Assembly: GCA_029204225.1 (NCBI GenBank)
Contig: CM055109.1
Coordinates: 33,953,232 to 34,017,231 of the forward strand
DNA: 64,000 nt
Source of the DNA: Diphasiastrum complanatum
Taxonomy: Eukaryota; Streptophyta; Lycopodiopsida; Lycopodiales; Lycopodiaceae
Direction: 5' to 3'
Below, in pieces: positions 1-12,361 of this stretch. Position 1 is the stretch's first letter. Each line of letters begins with the position of its first letter. The position numbers were made by a program, and so were the translations under genes. The notes beneath the pieces were generated by a model. It searched no databases. It saw nothing but the letters and a program-made list of their open reading frames with translations, and had not been told where the DNA came from.

Positions 1-91
1 ACCATACTGCACGAAACATTAACTGAGGACCAACTAGCAAAATTTTCTTACCAACCAAGCTACTTAACATATATAGAAAGATAATCTACCC

Positions 92-858
92 ACCATATCT
101 CATTACTATAAAGATAGAATGTACCCACCATATATATTGAGTACCGTAGAGAATGTACCCACTATGGAGCAACCAAGATTCTTGTGTTTCATTGGTCCAT
201 GTCTACAATGCTCTACATACCCCAGCCTGAGTTGAAGGAAGGCTGGTTACATGACATGTTACATGGGTGTTTAGCTCCCACCAATTTGAGTTTTTGGCCT
301 TGCCTTGAAGTCAAAAGTATAGGTTCGTTTTGGTCACACGGAGATAAACTTTCTTAGGATGAATAGGTGATGTCAAACTTTTGGGTCTTTAATCATTTAG
401 AAGCATGCGCTCTTTTATAGCATTCCTATTATTAACAATTTTTACTTAGCAACAAAGAATTTCTACACTAAAATACCCAATTTTGATGTAAGCAATGTAG
501 CAATAAGTACTACTAGTCTTGCACTATACATTTCATCTGACTGCATACCTAATAAATTGGCAAGTTTTCTCTTTAAATTATATAGCATGTAGTATAAGAT
601 AAAAATTGGTAGTATATCCTCATTTCTATTTGAAGAGGGTGTGGTTCAAGAACAAGGTTTTAATGCATACATTACACTCATCGATTTTAAAGATTATGCA
701 TTTTCCTTTCAAGTTATCTAGAAAAAATGAGGACTTTGTAAATTGTTACAAATCACGACAATTTGAAGCATTTAATTTTCAAACAAATAATTGTTTGCAC
801 ATTATGGACACAAATAGAAGCTAGGTTGCAGAAAAGTTTCTCATACAAACATTTTTTT
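92..858. repeat. Left copy of a diverged ~0.7 kb direct repeat
   Basis: This stretch matches 1703-2410 in order and orientation. Shared blocks include ACCAAGATTCTTG, the GGGTGTTT-AGCTC-CACCAAT segment, CAACAAAGAAT, TATACATTTCAT, GGCAAGTTTTC, TATTTGAAGAGGG and TTTGCACATTATGGACA. Many indels separate the copies, so the duplication is old. It could be an LTR pair of a very short element or a tandem duplication. I see no TG...CA boundaries or primer site that would decide. Confidence 0.7.
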
Positions 859-1218
859 TTACAGCTAAAATTTTGAGCATGTTTGGATGGATGACGTGTC
901 TTGGCCTTGAGTGAAATCATGAATACTGGCAAAACCATAAATATTGATCATGAAATTGTATGTAAAGAGTGTAAAATTTGTGACTAATTTTGTTAACGTT
1001 ATTTGTGGAATATGATGTTCAATTAGTTCATAGCTATCTTTTGAATTGGAGAAGGAAGGATTTTTATTTAGGATGATTGGAATGATTGAAATTGCAGTTC
1101 TGGGGTTTAACCTGGAGAAATACAAGAAACTTGGCACTTTCTGCCACACATGTCCAACACGGCCTTATTTCACGTAAACTGTCCCCTCCTATGATTTCTC
1201 CTCAAAATTCTGATTCAG
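859..1218. other. Spacer between repeat copies, no gene seen
   Basis: AT-rich sequence with no coding similarity that I recognise. A short minus-strand frame here has no recognisable domain and is probably chance. Confidence 0.5.
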
Positions 1219-1360
1219 CAGCTCAATAAACCGCACCAAATTTCTGTTCAACAGATTCAAAGCATTCAACAATATTGTCCTTCTGGCCAACCTACTTCCA
1301 GTGCTGGCAGCAGCTTTGCATTGCTCCTAGAAAACTGGGATGCCGATCCAATCAAGAAAG
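1219..1360 (+). other. Exon-like open frame, unidentified
   Basis: A frame with no stop runs from before 1219 to 1611. A plausible acceptor (pyrimidine-rich tract, then TGATTCAG) precedes 1219 and a plausible donor (AAG/GTGGAG) follows 1360. The 47-codon product is Gln/Ser-rich at first (QQIQSIQQ, TSSAGSS) and then reads LLLENWDADPIKK. I do not recognise the family. It lies between the two copies of the flanking direct repeat and is more balanced in composition than its surroundings, so a captured host exon is possible. Chance is also possible. Confidence 0.3.
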
Positions 1361-1533
1361 GTGGAGGAGACGTCTATTCAGAGAGAGCGTGGGTTATATC
1401 GTGCATAACGCTTCCTAGTTTGGCTTCCCAGATGTACCGATCCACCATACACAGTACACTACTAACAAAACTTAGGACTGGAAGACCAACCAACAATACA
1501 ATTCTAACTAACGTAATAACTCAACATATAAGT

Positions 1534-1667
1534 TCGAGAGAGAGAGAGAGAATGTACTATGTACCCACCATGGACCAGTCATCGTATATCTCCATCGTCT
1601 ATGATCTATAATATATATATATATATATATGTATGTATGTGGATAAAGAGAGAGAGAGAGAGAGAGA
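1534..1667. repeat. Small (GA)n, (TA)n and (GA)n microsatellites
   Basis: Short GA runs near 1534-1551 and 1648-1667 flank a TA run near 1610-1630 followed by GTATGTATGT. Each GA run is followed by AATGTAC.TGTACCCA-type sequence that belongs to the flanking repeat. Confidence 0.85.
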
Positions 1668-1702
1668 ATGTACAATGTACCCATTATGGTGAAACCATTC
1701 CC

Positions 1703-2410
1703 ACCACAACATTACTATGTAGAGAGATAGAATGTAGTCACTACCAAGGGACCAAGATTCTTGTATTTTGATTGATCCACATGTACAGTACCCCTAGCCC
1801 GAGTTGAGATGACACATGTAATGGGTGTTTTAGCTCTCACCAATGGGAGGTTTTTAGCCTTGCCGTGCACGCTTGCCTTCAAGATGGGTATATAATTTGG
1901 CCTTTGGTGATTTGAAAGCATGCACTAGACATTTATATCATTCCTATTCTATTAACGATTATGACTATGTCCTCGCAACAAAGAATCTATACACTAATAA
2001 ACACCCGACTGCGATGTAAGGTACACTAGCCTTGCATTATACATTTCATATCATTGCATACCAACCTGATAAACTGGCAAGTTTTCCCTTTAAATTATCT
2101 CATGTAGATAAGAAAAAAAAGGTGTAGTATTCATCGCTACTATTTGAAGAGGGTGGTTCAAGAGCAAGTTGTTTTTCATGTGTGGAGTCAATACCTCAAT
2201 GTTTGCTTGATGAGTCATGTGGAATCATTTTCATCAAAACAACATATGATAGTCATTGATTTGTATCATGCATTTTTCTTCCATGTTATAGAAATAATAA
2301 GGATGTAAATTGTTACAAACAATTTTGAAGCATCTAAATATTTGTTTGCACATTATGGACATGAATACGCACTAGGAATTGCTGATATTTTTCTTAGCAT
2401 ACATTTTTGG
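1703..2410. repeat. Right copy of the diverged direct repeat
   Basis: Counterpart of 92-858 in the same orientation, sharing the ordered blocks listed there. Start and end are approximate because identity fades. Confidence 0.7.
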
Positions 2411-3262
2411 CATTGCCTTGCAAAAGGCAATAATATGTGTTCAACTTGGTCAATGGAGTTTATGCACAAGTCAATGTCTTAGAATACCACATTGCTAAAA
2501 AAAAATTATTGTGAGAACTCCATCCTTTAGATGTGTTTTCATATGCAATGTCGTAAATAGCAAAAAAAACAAGTACGATGTGATATTGTATCACAAAGGC
2601 CTTACCATGTCATAATATGAGAATAATAAGTTGAAAATAAAATTTAATGTGTGAAAATTTATTTTGTGTATGTTACCATCCAGGGTTAAGTTGAACCATA
2701 GTGATGACATGTAACTTGTGGAAAATTTTCCTATAATATTTATGACTTATTGTAGTAGCATGACAGCTATATAGTTTATGATGTGTTTGTTAGAAAGTTA
2801 TGTTAGTGGAAATGTAACAAAAGACATGTGCATGATCTTCATGAGTTGTATTGTATAATTAAAAATTTGATATTAGTTTGTTGGTAGTTTGAGTAGACAT
2901 TTAAAAATTACAACAAATTGATAAGATCTGTTGTTGTATTAGACAACATAATTCATGTTTGATTATGAATGTGATTGCATATTTTTTGTTCAGCATGGTT
3001 TCTAGTTGATTTTGCTTGAGAGGATACAAAAAATTGAAAAATTACATCGTGATTTCATTGATTAGTAATGTTTAGTATCGTACACAAAACATGAGAAAGG
3101 AATGCTTGATCTCGAAATGAATGCATTGGACTAGTCGCTTTTCTTATTTCTTGACTATTGTCATTCATTTAGAAGGAGGCTTAAGATTGTACCAAACTCA
3201 ATTTGTTACTTTTCTTTGGCTTTGAACTTGTGAGGAAGAAGACCTTTTCAAGTTCTTACTAA
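2411..3262. other. AT-rich non-coding stretch
   Basis: No open frame of note, no repeat boundary and no RNA gene recognised. The sequence is strongly AT-rich up to the copia fragment that follows. Confidence 0.5.
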
Positions 3263-3960
3263 TTGGCCCTATGCTTCTCTTCCAAAGAGATTTTGGGCAG
3301 AAGTTGTCACTGCAGCTGCCTACTGCAAAATCGATCCATCACCAAAGCCCTGAATGGCAAGACACCTTATGAGGTGTGGACTAGATCAAAGCCATCACTC
3401 AAACATATTCGAGTGTTTGGATGCATTGCCTATGCTAAGATCCCTAAAGATCTGAGAAAGAAGCTGGATGACAAAAGCAAGAAATCGATTTTCAGTGGCT
3501 ACTTTCTAGATCACAAGGCATACAAGCTCTACAACCTGGAAAATCAGAAGACCTTCACGAGCAGAGATGTCATATTCATGGAAGACCAATTTTTCGACCA
3601 TAAGGGAAAAGCTCCAGAAAAATCCGACCCAAAAATCGAAAAATCAAAATCCGATCCAAGGTCGAAAAATCCAAAATCCAACCCAAGGATCGAAAATCCA
3701 AAATCCGATCCAAGAGTTGAACAGCAGAAAATCGATACTGATCACTTAGACAATGAGTCAGAACCTCAACAACAGCATCAAAGGGTCAAAATTCAATCCA
3801 AAAAATAAAATCGACCCAGACAGTCTCCATCCCAGTTCATGGATGATCCGGCCTGTTACTTTGTGCAGGAACCAAACATAGTTCATGAGGCAATGTCAAC
3901 ACCTGGTGAATCATTAAAACCTTTTGTACAAATTTCTAATCTTGTGGATCTACAAAGTAT
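3263..3960 (+). pseudogene. Ty1/copia integrase C-terminal fragment
   Basis: The frame contains the standard copia integrase tail: LPKRFWAE, NGKTPYEVW, HIRVFGCIAY, then a KS.FSGY block and a SRDVIF motif. The LPKRFWAE part is in a different frame from the rest, so there is a frameshift near 3320. After the integrase, residues ~115-165 hold a low-complexity repeat built on (K)SDPR/SNPR with KNP/ENP spacers. Past a stop at 3806, sequence near 3840-3910 still resembles the copia linker leading into RT (DDPACYF, EAMSTP). Protease, catalytic integrase core and RT are absent. It acts as a dead fragment between non-coding DNA and a decayed gypsy element. Confidence 0.85.
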
Positions 3961-4690
3961 TTAGTGAACTAAGTTTATTTGCATGCATAAACTAGTTGTT
4001 GGTACATAGGCATATTGATGAGAATTGTGTTTGAGACAATTTCTTGCTGGGTTATAGTAATTTCTCATTGAGAATCGCTTATTGACCTAGAATTGATTTA
4101 GAATAAGATTAAATGTGGTGTTTTGGTACCACACCTTGACATTTAAATATTTTCTAAATCTGATACAAACTAGCCGAGTCAGGAGCGTTACTTCTGAGTT
4201 AGTTGTTGTAAATCAATAATAGAAATCTTACTTATGGATATTATTGTTGAAATGTATTGCTTATAAGTCACAACATTTATGAGTCGTTTTGAATTCATTT
4301 ACAGAGGGGTGTGCATAGAATATACGAAAACTTTTGGGACTTATCTTTTCCCGTTTGGAAAGGATGGAATGCTATCCCGGAAGACTCAGGATAGTTGGAT
4401 AGTTGTTTTCCAAAAGTTAGAACTTCACGTAATGAGGTTCCAGTAAATCTTAAGTTATTCTAGATTAGAACTTAAGAGGAAAATCTAGACGTATTCTAGA
4501 TTAAGACCCTAACTTTGGAATGACAATTTGTGTTATGTCTAAAGTAAGGGCGTTCTTGGAAGAATTGTAATGCACTCTTATGATTGGTATGGTCTTGGGA
4601 ATATGGAGAGTTGGGATTGGTAAATCATAACTCATATCCTAGGAATTACCTAATCCATAGGAGAGGATAGTATTTATACCCCGGATGAAT
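3961..4690 (+). other. Non-coding stretch, probably decayed gypsy pol
   Basis: No frame is open. It directly precedes recognisable gypsy integrase remains on the same strand and is probably the eroded upstream part of that element. Phrases such as CTAATCTTGTGGATCTAC recur near 34780, next to other gypsy remains. Confidence 0.35.
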
Positions 4691-5757
4691 AAACAAGTTA
4701 GTGGAATTTTGGTATGACTGATCACCTTACCAAATCAACTCGTTTATTCGGGTATAGACCAAGTAGTTATAGAGTGTCTGTTTAGGCTTTACGGTATCAA
4801 AGTGACATTATGAACATTCGCGATTCAAAGTTCACTGGTCGCTTTTGGTCGGCCATATTTGTTAAACTAGAGATGACTCTAAGGTTAAAAGTTTTTCTAA
4901 TCATTGGTTGTTGCCTATGTGAAAGTATCACGTTCTTTTATTGAGTATAGGACAAGAATCCAATGAATTATGATTAGCAAATCATAGTTCAGATTCTAGT
5001 TATACTTGATTGGTTAAAAGAAGGATTACCTGGGTGATCAGAAGATTAGTTAAGATATGTATTCATATTTTCATAGCAATCTCCTCGGAGAGGAAGTTAT
5101 CCTTGATGGAGATTGAGTTATAGTAAGCATTTGGCTACCGGTTATAGCCCGTGCGTGCTTACGTATAGTTTTTAACCTATATCACCTATTGCGGTAGAGA
5201 CTCGGGCATTCAAAGTTCAAATGTCCTACATGATATCTAGGAAATGCTACAGATTGCACGTGAGAATGTCTAGTGTACCCATGATGGGGACCAACTTTAT
5301 GCAAGTCTGAAAAGATCACCAAGAGACTTCCAAGTGGGGGGTTGGATATTTTTTGAGAATCTCGATGGATTCAAGTGTAATGTGTACCAGCTAGCATTAT
5401 TAATCATCGCCTAGATTTAGGGGACTGTTTAAGATCTTGAAAAAGATCGGATCCTTAGCTTACCAATTGGAACTCCCGGATGGATCTCAAGTGCATCTCG
5501 TATTTCACGTAAGCCGTCTCTGAAAGAGTCTACGTGAAGGAGAGCATCTTGGATCTAGAGATCGATTGGACCTATTTGATGAATCATCGGGTGTGTCTCC
5601 ACTTGAACCTGAAAAGATCGTGGATACAAGAACTAAACGATTGAGAAATCGTATAGTTACCGAGCATCTGGTTCGATGGAAGAGATGTACAAACGATGAA
5701 GATTCTTGGGAACAGGAAGGAAGCTTAAGGAGGAACTTTCCCAGTTTTAAGTTATGA
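4691..5757 (+). pseudogene. Decayed Ty3/gypsy integrase
   Basis: Near 4708-4870 broken frames still read DHLTKSTRLF and DSKFTGRFW, matching the gypsy integrase core around its first and second catalytic Asp. At 5404-5515 the C-terminal part reads GLFKILKKIGSLAYQLELP and then VHLVFHVS. At 5566-5757 a chromodomain-like tail remains: KIVDTRTKRLRNR, TEHLVRWK, DSWEQE, ending PSFKL and a stop. Several frameshifts and stops intervene. RT and gag are not recognisable upstream. This is the 3' end of a plus-strand element whose polypurine tract and LTR follow directly. Confidence 0.8.
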
Positions 5758-5770
5758 GGACAGAACTTGA

Positions 5771-5785
5771 ATAAGGGGGGAAGAA
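5771..5785 (+). other. Polypurine tract of the gypsy element
   Basis: ATAAGGGGGGAAGAA lies immediately before a TGTCATGCCC LTR start. This is the usual plus-strand priming site arrangement. A nearly identical AAGGGGGGAAGAA plus TGTTACG arrangement occurs at 51521-51536. Confidence 0.8.
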
Positions 5786-6310
5786 TGTCATGCCCACGAT
5801 TGGTCTCGGGTAGCATGTCCACGCTAGGGACCGGTAGACCGACAACCCATAAGTTAATTGTGACTATAAGGGAATTGGGGCCCTTATGTGTACATCGTCA
5901 TAATTAATGGTTATAGGCCTAAACTCGTGATGGTGGATTAGTATGGGTCTATCAGTGAGTCATTGGAAAACTGGATGACGTGGTCCAGATAGGCTGTAGA
6001 GGTGTCCAGTGAGATGTCACAGTGCACTACTAGTGGTGCATGGGCCTTGGAGGGTATAAGTATACCTATTGGGCTCTCACTAGTGTATGCTTGATAGCAT
6101 GACCGGTGGCAGGATGTTGCTGGTGTGATGCCTCATTCCTCTTTGAGTGATTGATCTATAGCTTGGGAGCTAGATCCGTTTGATCTAGGTTTGGTTGGGT
6201 TGGTTTGTCCACCATCAGGTTGCCTTGTGTTGCTTGTGATTGGCATGCTTAGAATAGGATCCTTGGATTGAGGTCATTATATGGTTACTTAGTGTATTTC
6301 ACACGTGCTA
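5786..6310 (+). repeat. 3' LTR of the gypsy element
   Basis: It begins TGTCATGCCC directly after the polypurine tract. Its first ~245 bases match 22807-23045 (TCTCGGGTAGC, AACCC.TAAGTTAATTGTGAC, GGTCATAATTAATGG-type blocks). The right end is approximate, because no second LTR of this element is in the window and the copia leader begins near 6310. Confidence 0.65.
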
Positions 6311-6514
6311 AGAGTAAATGATCCTAACTTTGTCTATAGTCCATCATTTGATGTGAAATAGATCTTGTTTTAGAGAGATTTGAGTAGCTAGTGAGAATCA
6401 ATTCACAAATGGTTGCAAGATCTTTCATAGGAGGAGATAGTACTTCATTATTGGATCCTATTGAGTGTGTGTAGCAACATTTATTATTCATCATTTTAGT
6501 TTTCTTCACTTCAA

Positions 6515-8640
6515 ATGGCTTCAATGAGTTCATCTTTGTTGGAACCAAGTGAAAGATTGTCCACTACAAACTATTCAATTTGGAAGATGAGGATGGAGTC
6601 CATCTTGATCCTTCAAGACGTGATGGACATAGTTTTTGGCCTTGAAGAAGAACCACAAGTTCTTCAAGAGGTTCAAAAATACAAAAAGAGAGCTAGGAAG
6701 GCTCTCCACTACATTAAAATGAATGTCTCTAATGAGATATTGAGGGAGATAGGTACTTGTGCAACAACCAAAGAAGCTGGGATTGTCTCAAGACTATCTA
6801 TGAGGCTAAGAACACCTCTAGGCTCCTCACTCTTAGAAATCAAATCTTTTAAAGTAGCCAAAAGAGTGATGAGAGTGCATCTAGTTATGTTTTGAGAGTA
6901 AAAGATATTCATAGAGAGCTTGCTTGCATTGGTGATTCCATCAATCAAAATGAGCTAGTCCAAGTCATTCTCAATGGCTTGAGAAGTGAATTTGATAACC
7001 TTGTCCAATCCTATGCCATTAAGGAGGAGCTACCAAGTTTGGAGGCTCTCCAAAATGTGCTAATTTCTGAAGAATCAAGACAAGAGTACAAGCTCTTGAG
7101 GATGGACAAGCTTTCTCTCACTCATAATGATGGCAAAGCCCTCTTTGCCAAGGACAAGCACAAAGGGAGGAGCAAGAACCAATTTCAACAATCCTCAAGC
7201 AAGGCCAAAGCCAAATCCAAAGACAAAGATGAGGAGGAAGATGATTCCTCTAATGCTTCATCATCCAAGCTCAAGAAGAAGAAGATCCAGTGTTTTTATT
7301 GTGGCAAGAAAGGCCATTATGCCACCAATTGCTTCAAGAAGAAGAATCACCTCAATCAAGCCAACATCACCAATGAGAAGGAAGACACTATTGCAAGTGA
7401 TGGAGAGGGATCTCTTATGGTCTCTAGCTTCTCATCCACTCCTTTCAAGAAGGACGGCTTATGGTATATTGATAGTGGAGCCTCTTCACATATGTGTAGC
7501 TCCAAGGATTCTTTCTCTTCTATTGCACCTTATGATGGAGTCAAGAAATCAATATACACTGCAAATGATTTTGAATGTCCTATTGAACATTCCCTTAATG
7601 CTTGCATCCTCTAAAGTTCTTTCTCTTTCTAAAGTTCTTTATGTGCCTAAGCTTACTAAGAATCTCATTCGTGTTGGCCAATTGCCTGATAATGGCCTTG
7701 ATGTAAAATTCAATGTTGATACTTGTAATATCAAGAAGAATGATGAGATACTTGCATTAGGATCTAGATTTGGAGGCATCTATAAACTAGATCCAAATGA
7801 ATATGTGAATGCTTGTAATGTTGCTCTTGTGAACAAGCTCTCTATGGAGGAATTATGGCATAGGAGGTTGGGACATCCCAACTACAAATCCATGCTCTCT
7901 ATGATCAAAGAGGCCAAAGCTATTGGCTTGCCAAAGTCATTCTCCAAGAAGATCAAGCCTTGTGAGGCTTGTGCTATTGCTAAATCTCACAAAAAGCCAT
8001 TTACAAGATCTTCTATCATAAGCAAGCATCCTTTGGAGTAATCAACTTGGATGTGCATTTCTCATCAACTATAAGCAAGGGAGGAGCCACTTGTTTTGTT
8101 ACTTTCATTGATGATTTCACAATATTCACTTGGATATATCTTCTTGCTTCTAAATCTATGGTGTTTGATCATTTCCTTATTTTCAAAGCTTATGTAGAGA
8201 AGCAATTCTCATTCAAGATTAAAGCTCTTAGATGTGATGGAGGTGGGAAATATATCTCCAATAGATTTCATGATTTTTGTGAGCTTGAAGGCATTAAAAG
8301 AGAGTTCTCTTGTGCCTATTCTCCATCTCAAAATGGAGTGGCCGAGAGAAAGAATAGATCTCTATGTGAATGTGCAAAATCTATGAGAATTGAGGCATAT
8401 TTTCCCAAAGATTTTTGAAGAGAAGCCATTAATTGTGCAAATTATCTTTGCATTAGGCTCCCACATATAGCTCTTGGAGGAAAGTCACCATATGAAATCT
8501 TATTTTTGAAGAAGCCTAAGGTTGATCATCTTATTTTTTAAGAAGCCTAAGGTTGATCATCTTATTTTTGAAGAAGCCTAAGGTTGATCATCTTCCAGCA
8601 TGGAGAGAACACAAGGATATGGTGGAAAATTGGTGAAATG
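6515..8640 (+). pseudogene. Ty1/copia gag-protease-integrase remnant
   Basis: The chosen start, ATG at 6515, opens a gag beginning MASMSSSLLEPSERL with a UBN2-type region (TTNYSIWKMRME, IVFGLEEEPQ). A frameshift near 6890 continues gag in the frame of 6892-7614, which carries a CCHC knuckle (CFYCGKKGHYATNC) and the protease site WYIDSGASSHM. After another shift comes the GAG-pre-integrase motif LWHRRLGHPNYKSM with a CEACAIAKSHKKPF zinc half, then integrase core motifs TFIDDFT and CDGGGKY (usual D-x-G region), and SPSQNGVAERKNRSL with the catalytic Glu. The copy stops near 8640 with no RT or RNase H. Its gag, protease and pre-integrase resemble the minus-strand copy at 16657-17700, so both belong to one lineage. 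Confidence 0.9.
8500..8592 (+). repeat. Three tandem 31-bp units at a copia breakpoint
   Basis: The unit TTATTTTTGAAGAAGCCTAA plus GGTTGATCATC occurs at 8500-8530, 8531-8561 and 8562-8592 with a single change in the second copy. It sits in the integrase C-terminal region (KKPKVDHL). Because 31 is not a multiple of three, the expansion also breaks the frame. Confidence 0.95.
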
Positions 8641-8732
8641 CTCTTCAAAGGAGCTAGCAAGTGATTTCTACCAAAGAAGTCTTATCATGGATATGGTGAA
8701 ATTTCTGCCATGGAGAATCCCTTGGCTGGTTT

Positions 8733-9191
8733 TCACATGATATGCATACCAAAGGATCTCCCAAAACACAGACTCGAAAATGTGAGTTTACTATGTACAC
8801 ATGCACTCAAATCACTTGGTGCATCCGCATTGTATAGGACATATAGTACAGGTTGCAAATTTTGCACTTTCACTCCGCCTTGTTTTAAATGTATAGCAAG
8901 CTCGTAATAACCCCCAAATATCGAGAGTTTTATGTCTTGCATTGATTTTAAGCTTCCCCTGACTCCCTCTTTAATACTTTGTTCCAAAAATAGCACAATA
9001 ACACATAATTTGTGTTTTGCCATGAGGATTGCCAGGCAGTGCCGCAATGTAGTGATGTAACTTGAACTGATCGACTCAATATTATAAAAAATGTACAATG
9101 TCCGACTTTTCCAAGCAGATGAAGGAACGACCATGAAGTTTGATTCGACAACCCCACAATAAATTTCTTCATCTCCTTTGGAGGTCGTCAC
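8733..9191 (-). other. Open stretch downstream of an unidentified gene
   Basis: A minus-strand frame continues, past a stop, from the coding-like block at 9207-9940. The first ~35 residues (TTSKGDEEIYCGVVES, FMVVPSSAWKS) look protein-like; the remainder looks like untranslated or intronic sequence. No family recognised. Confidence 0.3.
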
Positions 9192-9206
9192 TTTGCAAAA
9201 AAATCT

Positions 9207-9940
9207 CTAGGAAGTGCCGGTGCTGCTCCCACCATGACCCTGTCTCTGATTTAGTTTTTCTTTTATTTTTTTAACAAATTGCGTTAAAGAGATTGGTATA
9301 TTAGTTTGCAGCTTCGATGATTTGCTTCTGCTGCTACTTGCAGTCGTTCTAATCCAATCATAAGCAAACTTTTTGTTGATAGATAGGGATAGGCACTTTA
9401 TTGCCTCTTTGTCATATTGCACATCCGCTAGGACATCATTGTCCAAAGAAATAAAAAACTTTACAGTGTGCAAAGTTGTCATTTCTGTGATGATTATTAT
9501 CACACCATCTTTAATGTATTTTTCTCTATTTCTTTTGCCAAAATATAATTGGCCCTCCAAGAGTTTTTTGCATACCTTGTTACAAATTGGATCCGCAATG
9601 ATCTGAAAAATCTAATAGTGAGTGGAATGGTCTTTTGACGTTGAGGTGCGAACTCTGGCTCATCGTATGGAAGAGTCCCGACCACATGACGCTTCATAAC
9701 TTCCAACAAGTTATTAAACGCATCATCCGAACGCAACAAGATTATGGTATACTCCTCAAATGTTTGATACAAAAAGTCTTCAAGGACAACCTTTTCTTCA
9801 ACGTTCCGATGAGCTAACTGCCGATAGTCCCTGATAAAATTGGGACATTTTTTTGCTCGTCTCTTGATTTTTTGAAAGAAATCGGCCTCACTGTGACATT
9901 GTTGGAAGTAGGTGCATGCCCGTTTATAATGCAAATACAT
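9207..9940 (-). CDS. Unidentified coding stretch, transposon-type, part 3
   Basis: Two overlapping minus-strand frames make a near-continuous coding region. The first (9940 to 9500) is charged and helical-looking with no stop for 146 codons. It has ACTYFQQCHSEADFFQKIKRR, NVEEKVVLEDFLYQTFEEY and MKRHVVGTLPYDEPEF. The second (9560 to 9207) has ISLDNDVLADVQYDKEA and a basic Ser-rich C-terminus. The change of frame near 9530 could be an intron or a frameshift. It follows the blocks at 9924-10833 in the same direction. I do not recognise the family and no catalytic motif stands out. Confidence 0.4.
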
Positions 9941-10550
9941 TCAAAGGAGAAATCAAGGGCACGTTGGTTCGTATAAAAGGAGGCTCGACGAATATTTTTG
10001 ACTCAATTCGATACATATGTTTGTCCCACACGTAACCAACATCATCAGAGGAATAAGCATCAAGATTAACATTTGTTTCCTCCTCAAACTCACCCAACGT
10101 ATCATCATTATCAGAGGATGATGTAATGTTTTCTATGCCTCTAGATCTCATTTCAGTCAAATTAGCCCTTGGATCCATTGAATGTTTTTTAGCCTGTCCA
10201 ATTGGCCCCAACAAAAATTTTGTCTTCAGGGTGGCGTCATTTCGATGCAGCTTTTCGTCGTGCTTGTTTTTTGCCTGTAGATGGAGTTGGAGCTGAGGAT
10301 GGTATTGGTTGTGTCTTAGAATAAATACCAATTATGTTACTGCCAGTTCGCTAACTACAACCATGGCAATTTCAGTTGTCTCTATAATTGTTTCTTCACG
10401 TTCCCGCATCATTTCATGCACGTCATGTAGTGCATTATCCCACTGAGTAACTCCCATGATGTAATGCACTCGTTGAGTCATGAAATTCGGGTGCCTCAGT
10501 ATAATGAACTTTATCCGCACAAGATAGAACAAAATGACGTTCTTCACCAT
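9924..10550 (-). CDS. Unidentified coding stretch, transposon-type, part 2
   Basis: Minus-strand frames at 10550-10332 and 10331-9924 look like neighbouring pieces of one protein. The first includes [19 protein letters not shown]. The second has a basic start (KNKHDEKLHRND), then an acidic segment SSSDNDDTLGEFEEE and YSSDDVGYVWDKHMYRI. A basic block followed by an acidic Ser/Asp run suggests a nuclear protein linker. A stop separates them, consistent with an intron or decay. No family recognised. Confidence 0.35.
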
Positions 10551-10833
10551 TAGAACTCTGGGTCATAAATTCAACCCTTTCAATCAGCATCGTTTTCGGC
10601 ATTATAATTGCCCGGACCACACCTATAGTCTCAACATCTTCCATCGAGAAACCAGGCTCACCAGCAGATATTGTGGAGACAACCATGAAGACTTTTATGT
10701 ACTGCCCATTGGAACTAGGCTTTTGAACAATTTTCCATGCCTTTGTAAAGAAATTTGGATTCGCATCACCAACGGGCATGAGGACCGTTTCTTCTGCTGC
10801 GTAGAATGCCTGCACACGTTCATGAATAAACAA
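10435..10833 (-). CDS. Unidentified coding stretch, transposon-type, part 1
   Basis: A 132-codon minus-strand frame starting [20 protein letters not shown]. It includes [20 protein letters not shown] and then an exon-like middle with hydrophobic periodicity. It is the most upstream block of the 8.7-10.8 kb unit and lies next to the (TA)60 and (TC)n arrays. The absence of stops over 400 bases in AT-rich DNA supports coding origin. Function unknown. Confidence 0.35.
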   Translation of the reverse strand: MFIHERVQAFYAAEETVLMPVGDANPNFFTKAWKIVQKPSSNGQYIKVFMVVSTISAGEPGFSMEDVETIGVVRAIIMPKTMLIERVEFMTQSSNGEERHFVLSCADKVHYTEAPEFHDSTSALHHGSYSVG

Positions 10834-10928
10834 TATTAGTATGAGAAGATGACAACATCAAGTTTTCAACATATGATAGTATATATCTGATAGTATACAT
10901 ATGAAAGTATATATATGAATTTATGATA

Positions 10929-11053
<125 letters not shown>

Positions 11054-11082
11054 TATATGATAATTTAAGTTTTTTAAATAGT

Positions 11083-12230
<1,148 letters not shown>

Positions 12231-12233
12231 CTG

Positions 12234-12361
12234 TCGGGGGGCATTGCCCCCCAAACCCCCCATCGAGGGGCTACCGCCCCCCCGGACCCTCTATTTCTTG
12301 GGGGGCTACAGTCCCCCGAACCCCCTATTTCTCAGGGGACTACCGCCCCCCGAACCCCCTA
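12234..12361. repeat. GC-rich hairpin array, about four ~34-bp units
   Basis: Units near 12236-12266, 12267-12300, 12301-12334 and 12335-12360 share the plan GGGG-C(A/T)A-CCGCCCCCC-(G/A)AACCCCCT-ATTTCTT/C. Each can fold because a G run faces a C run across a four to five base loop (GGGGGCATTGCCCCC in the first). The array is an abrupt GC island in AT-rich DNA. The Pro-rich frames across it are by-products of the C runs. Confidence 0.85.

Noticed and set aside
5505-5822. 105-codon minus-strand frame
   Set aside because: Shadow of the plus-strand gypsy integrase tail and its LTR start.
8500-8592. Possible CRISPR-like array
   Set aside because: Units are contiguous without spacers, in a plant retroelement.
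8733-8907. Short plus-strand frame at 8710-8907
   Set aside because: No family similarity; lies in a copia breakpoint and antisense to another open stretch.
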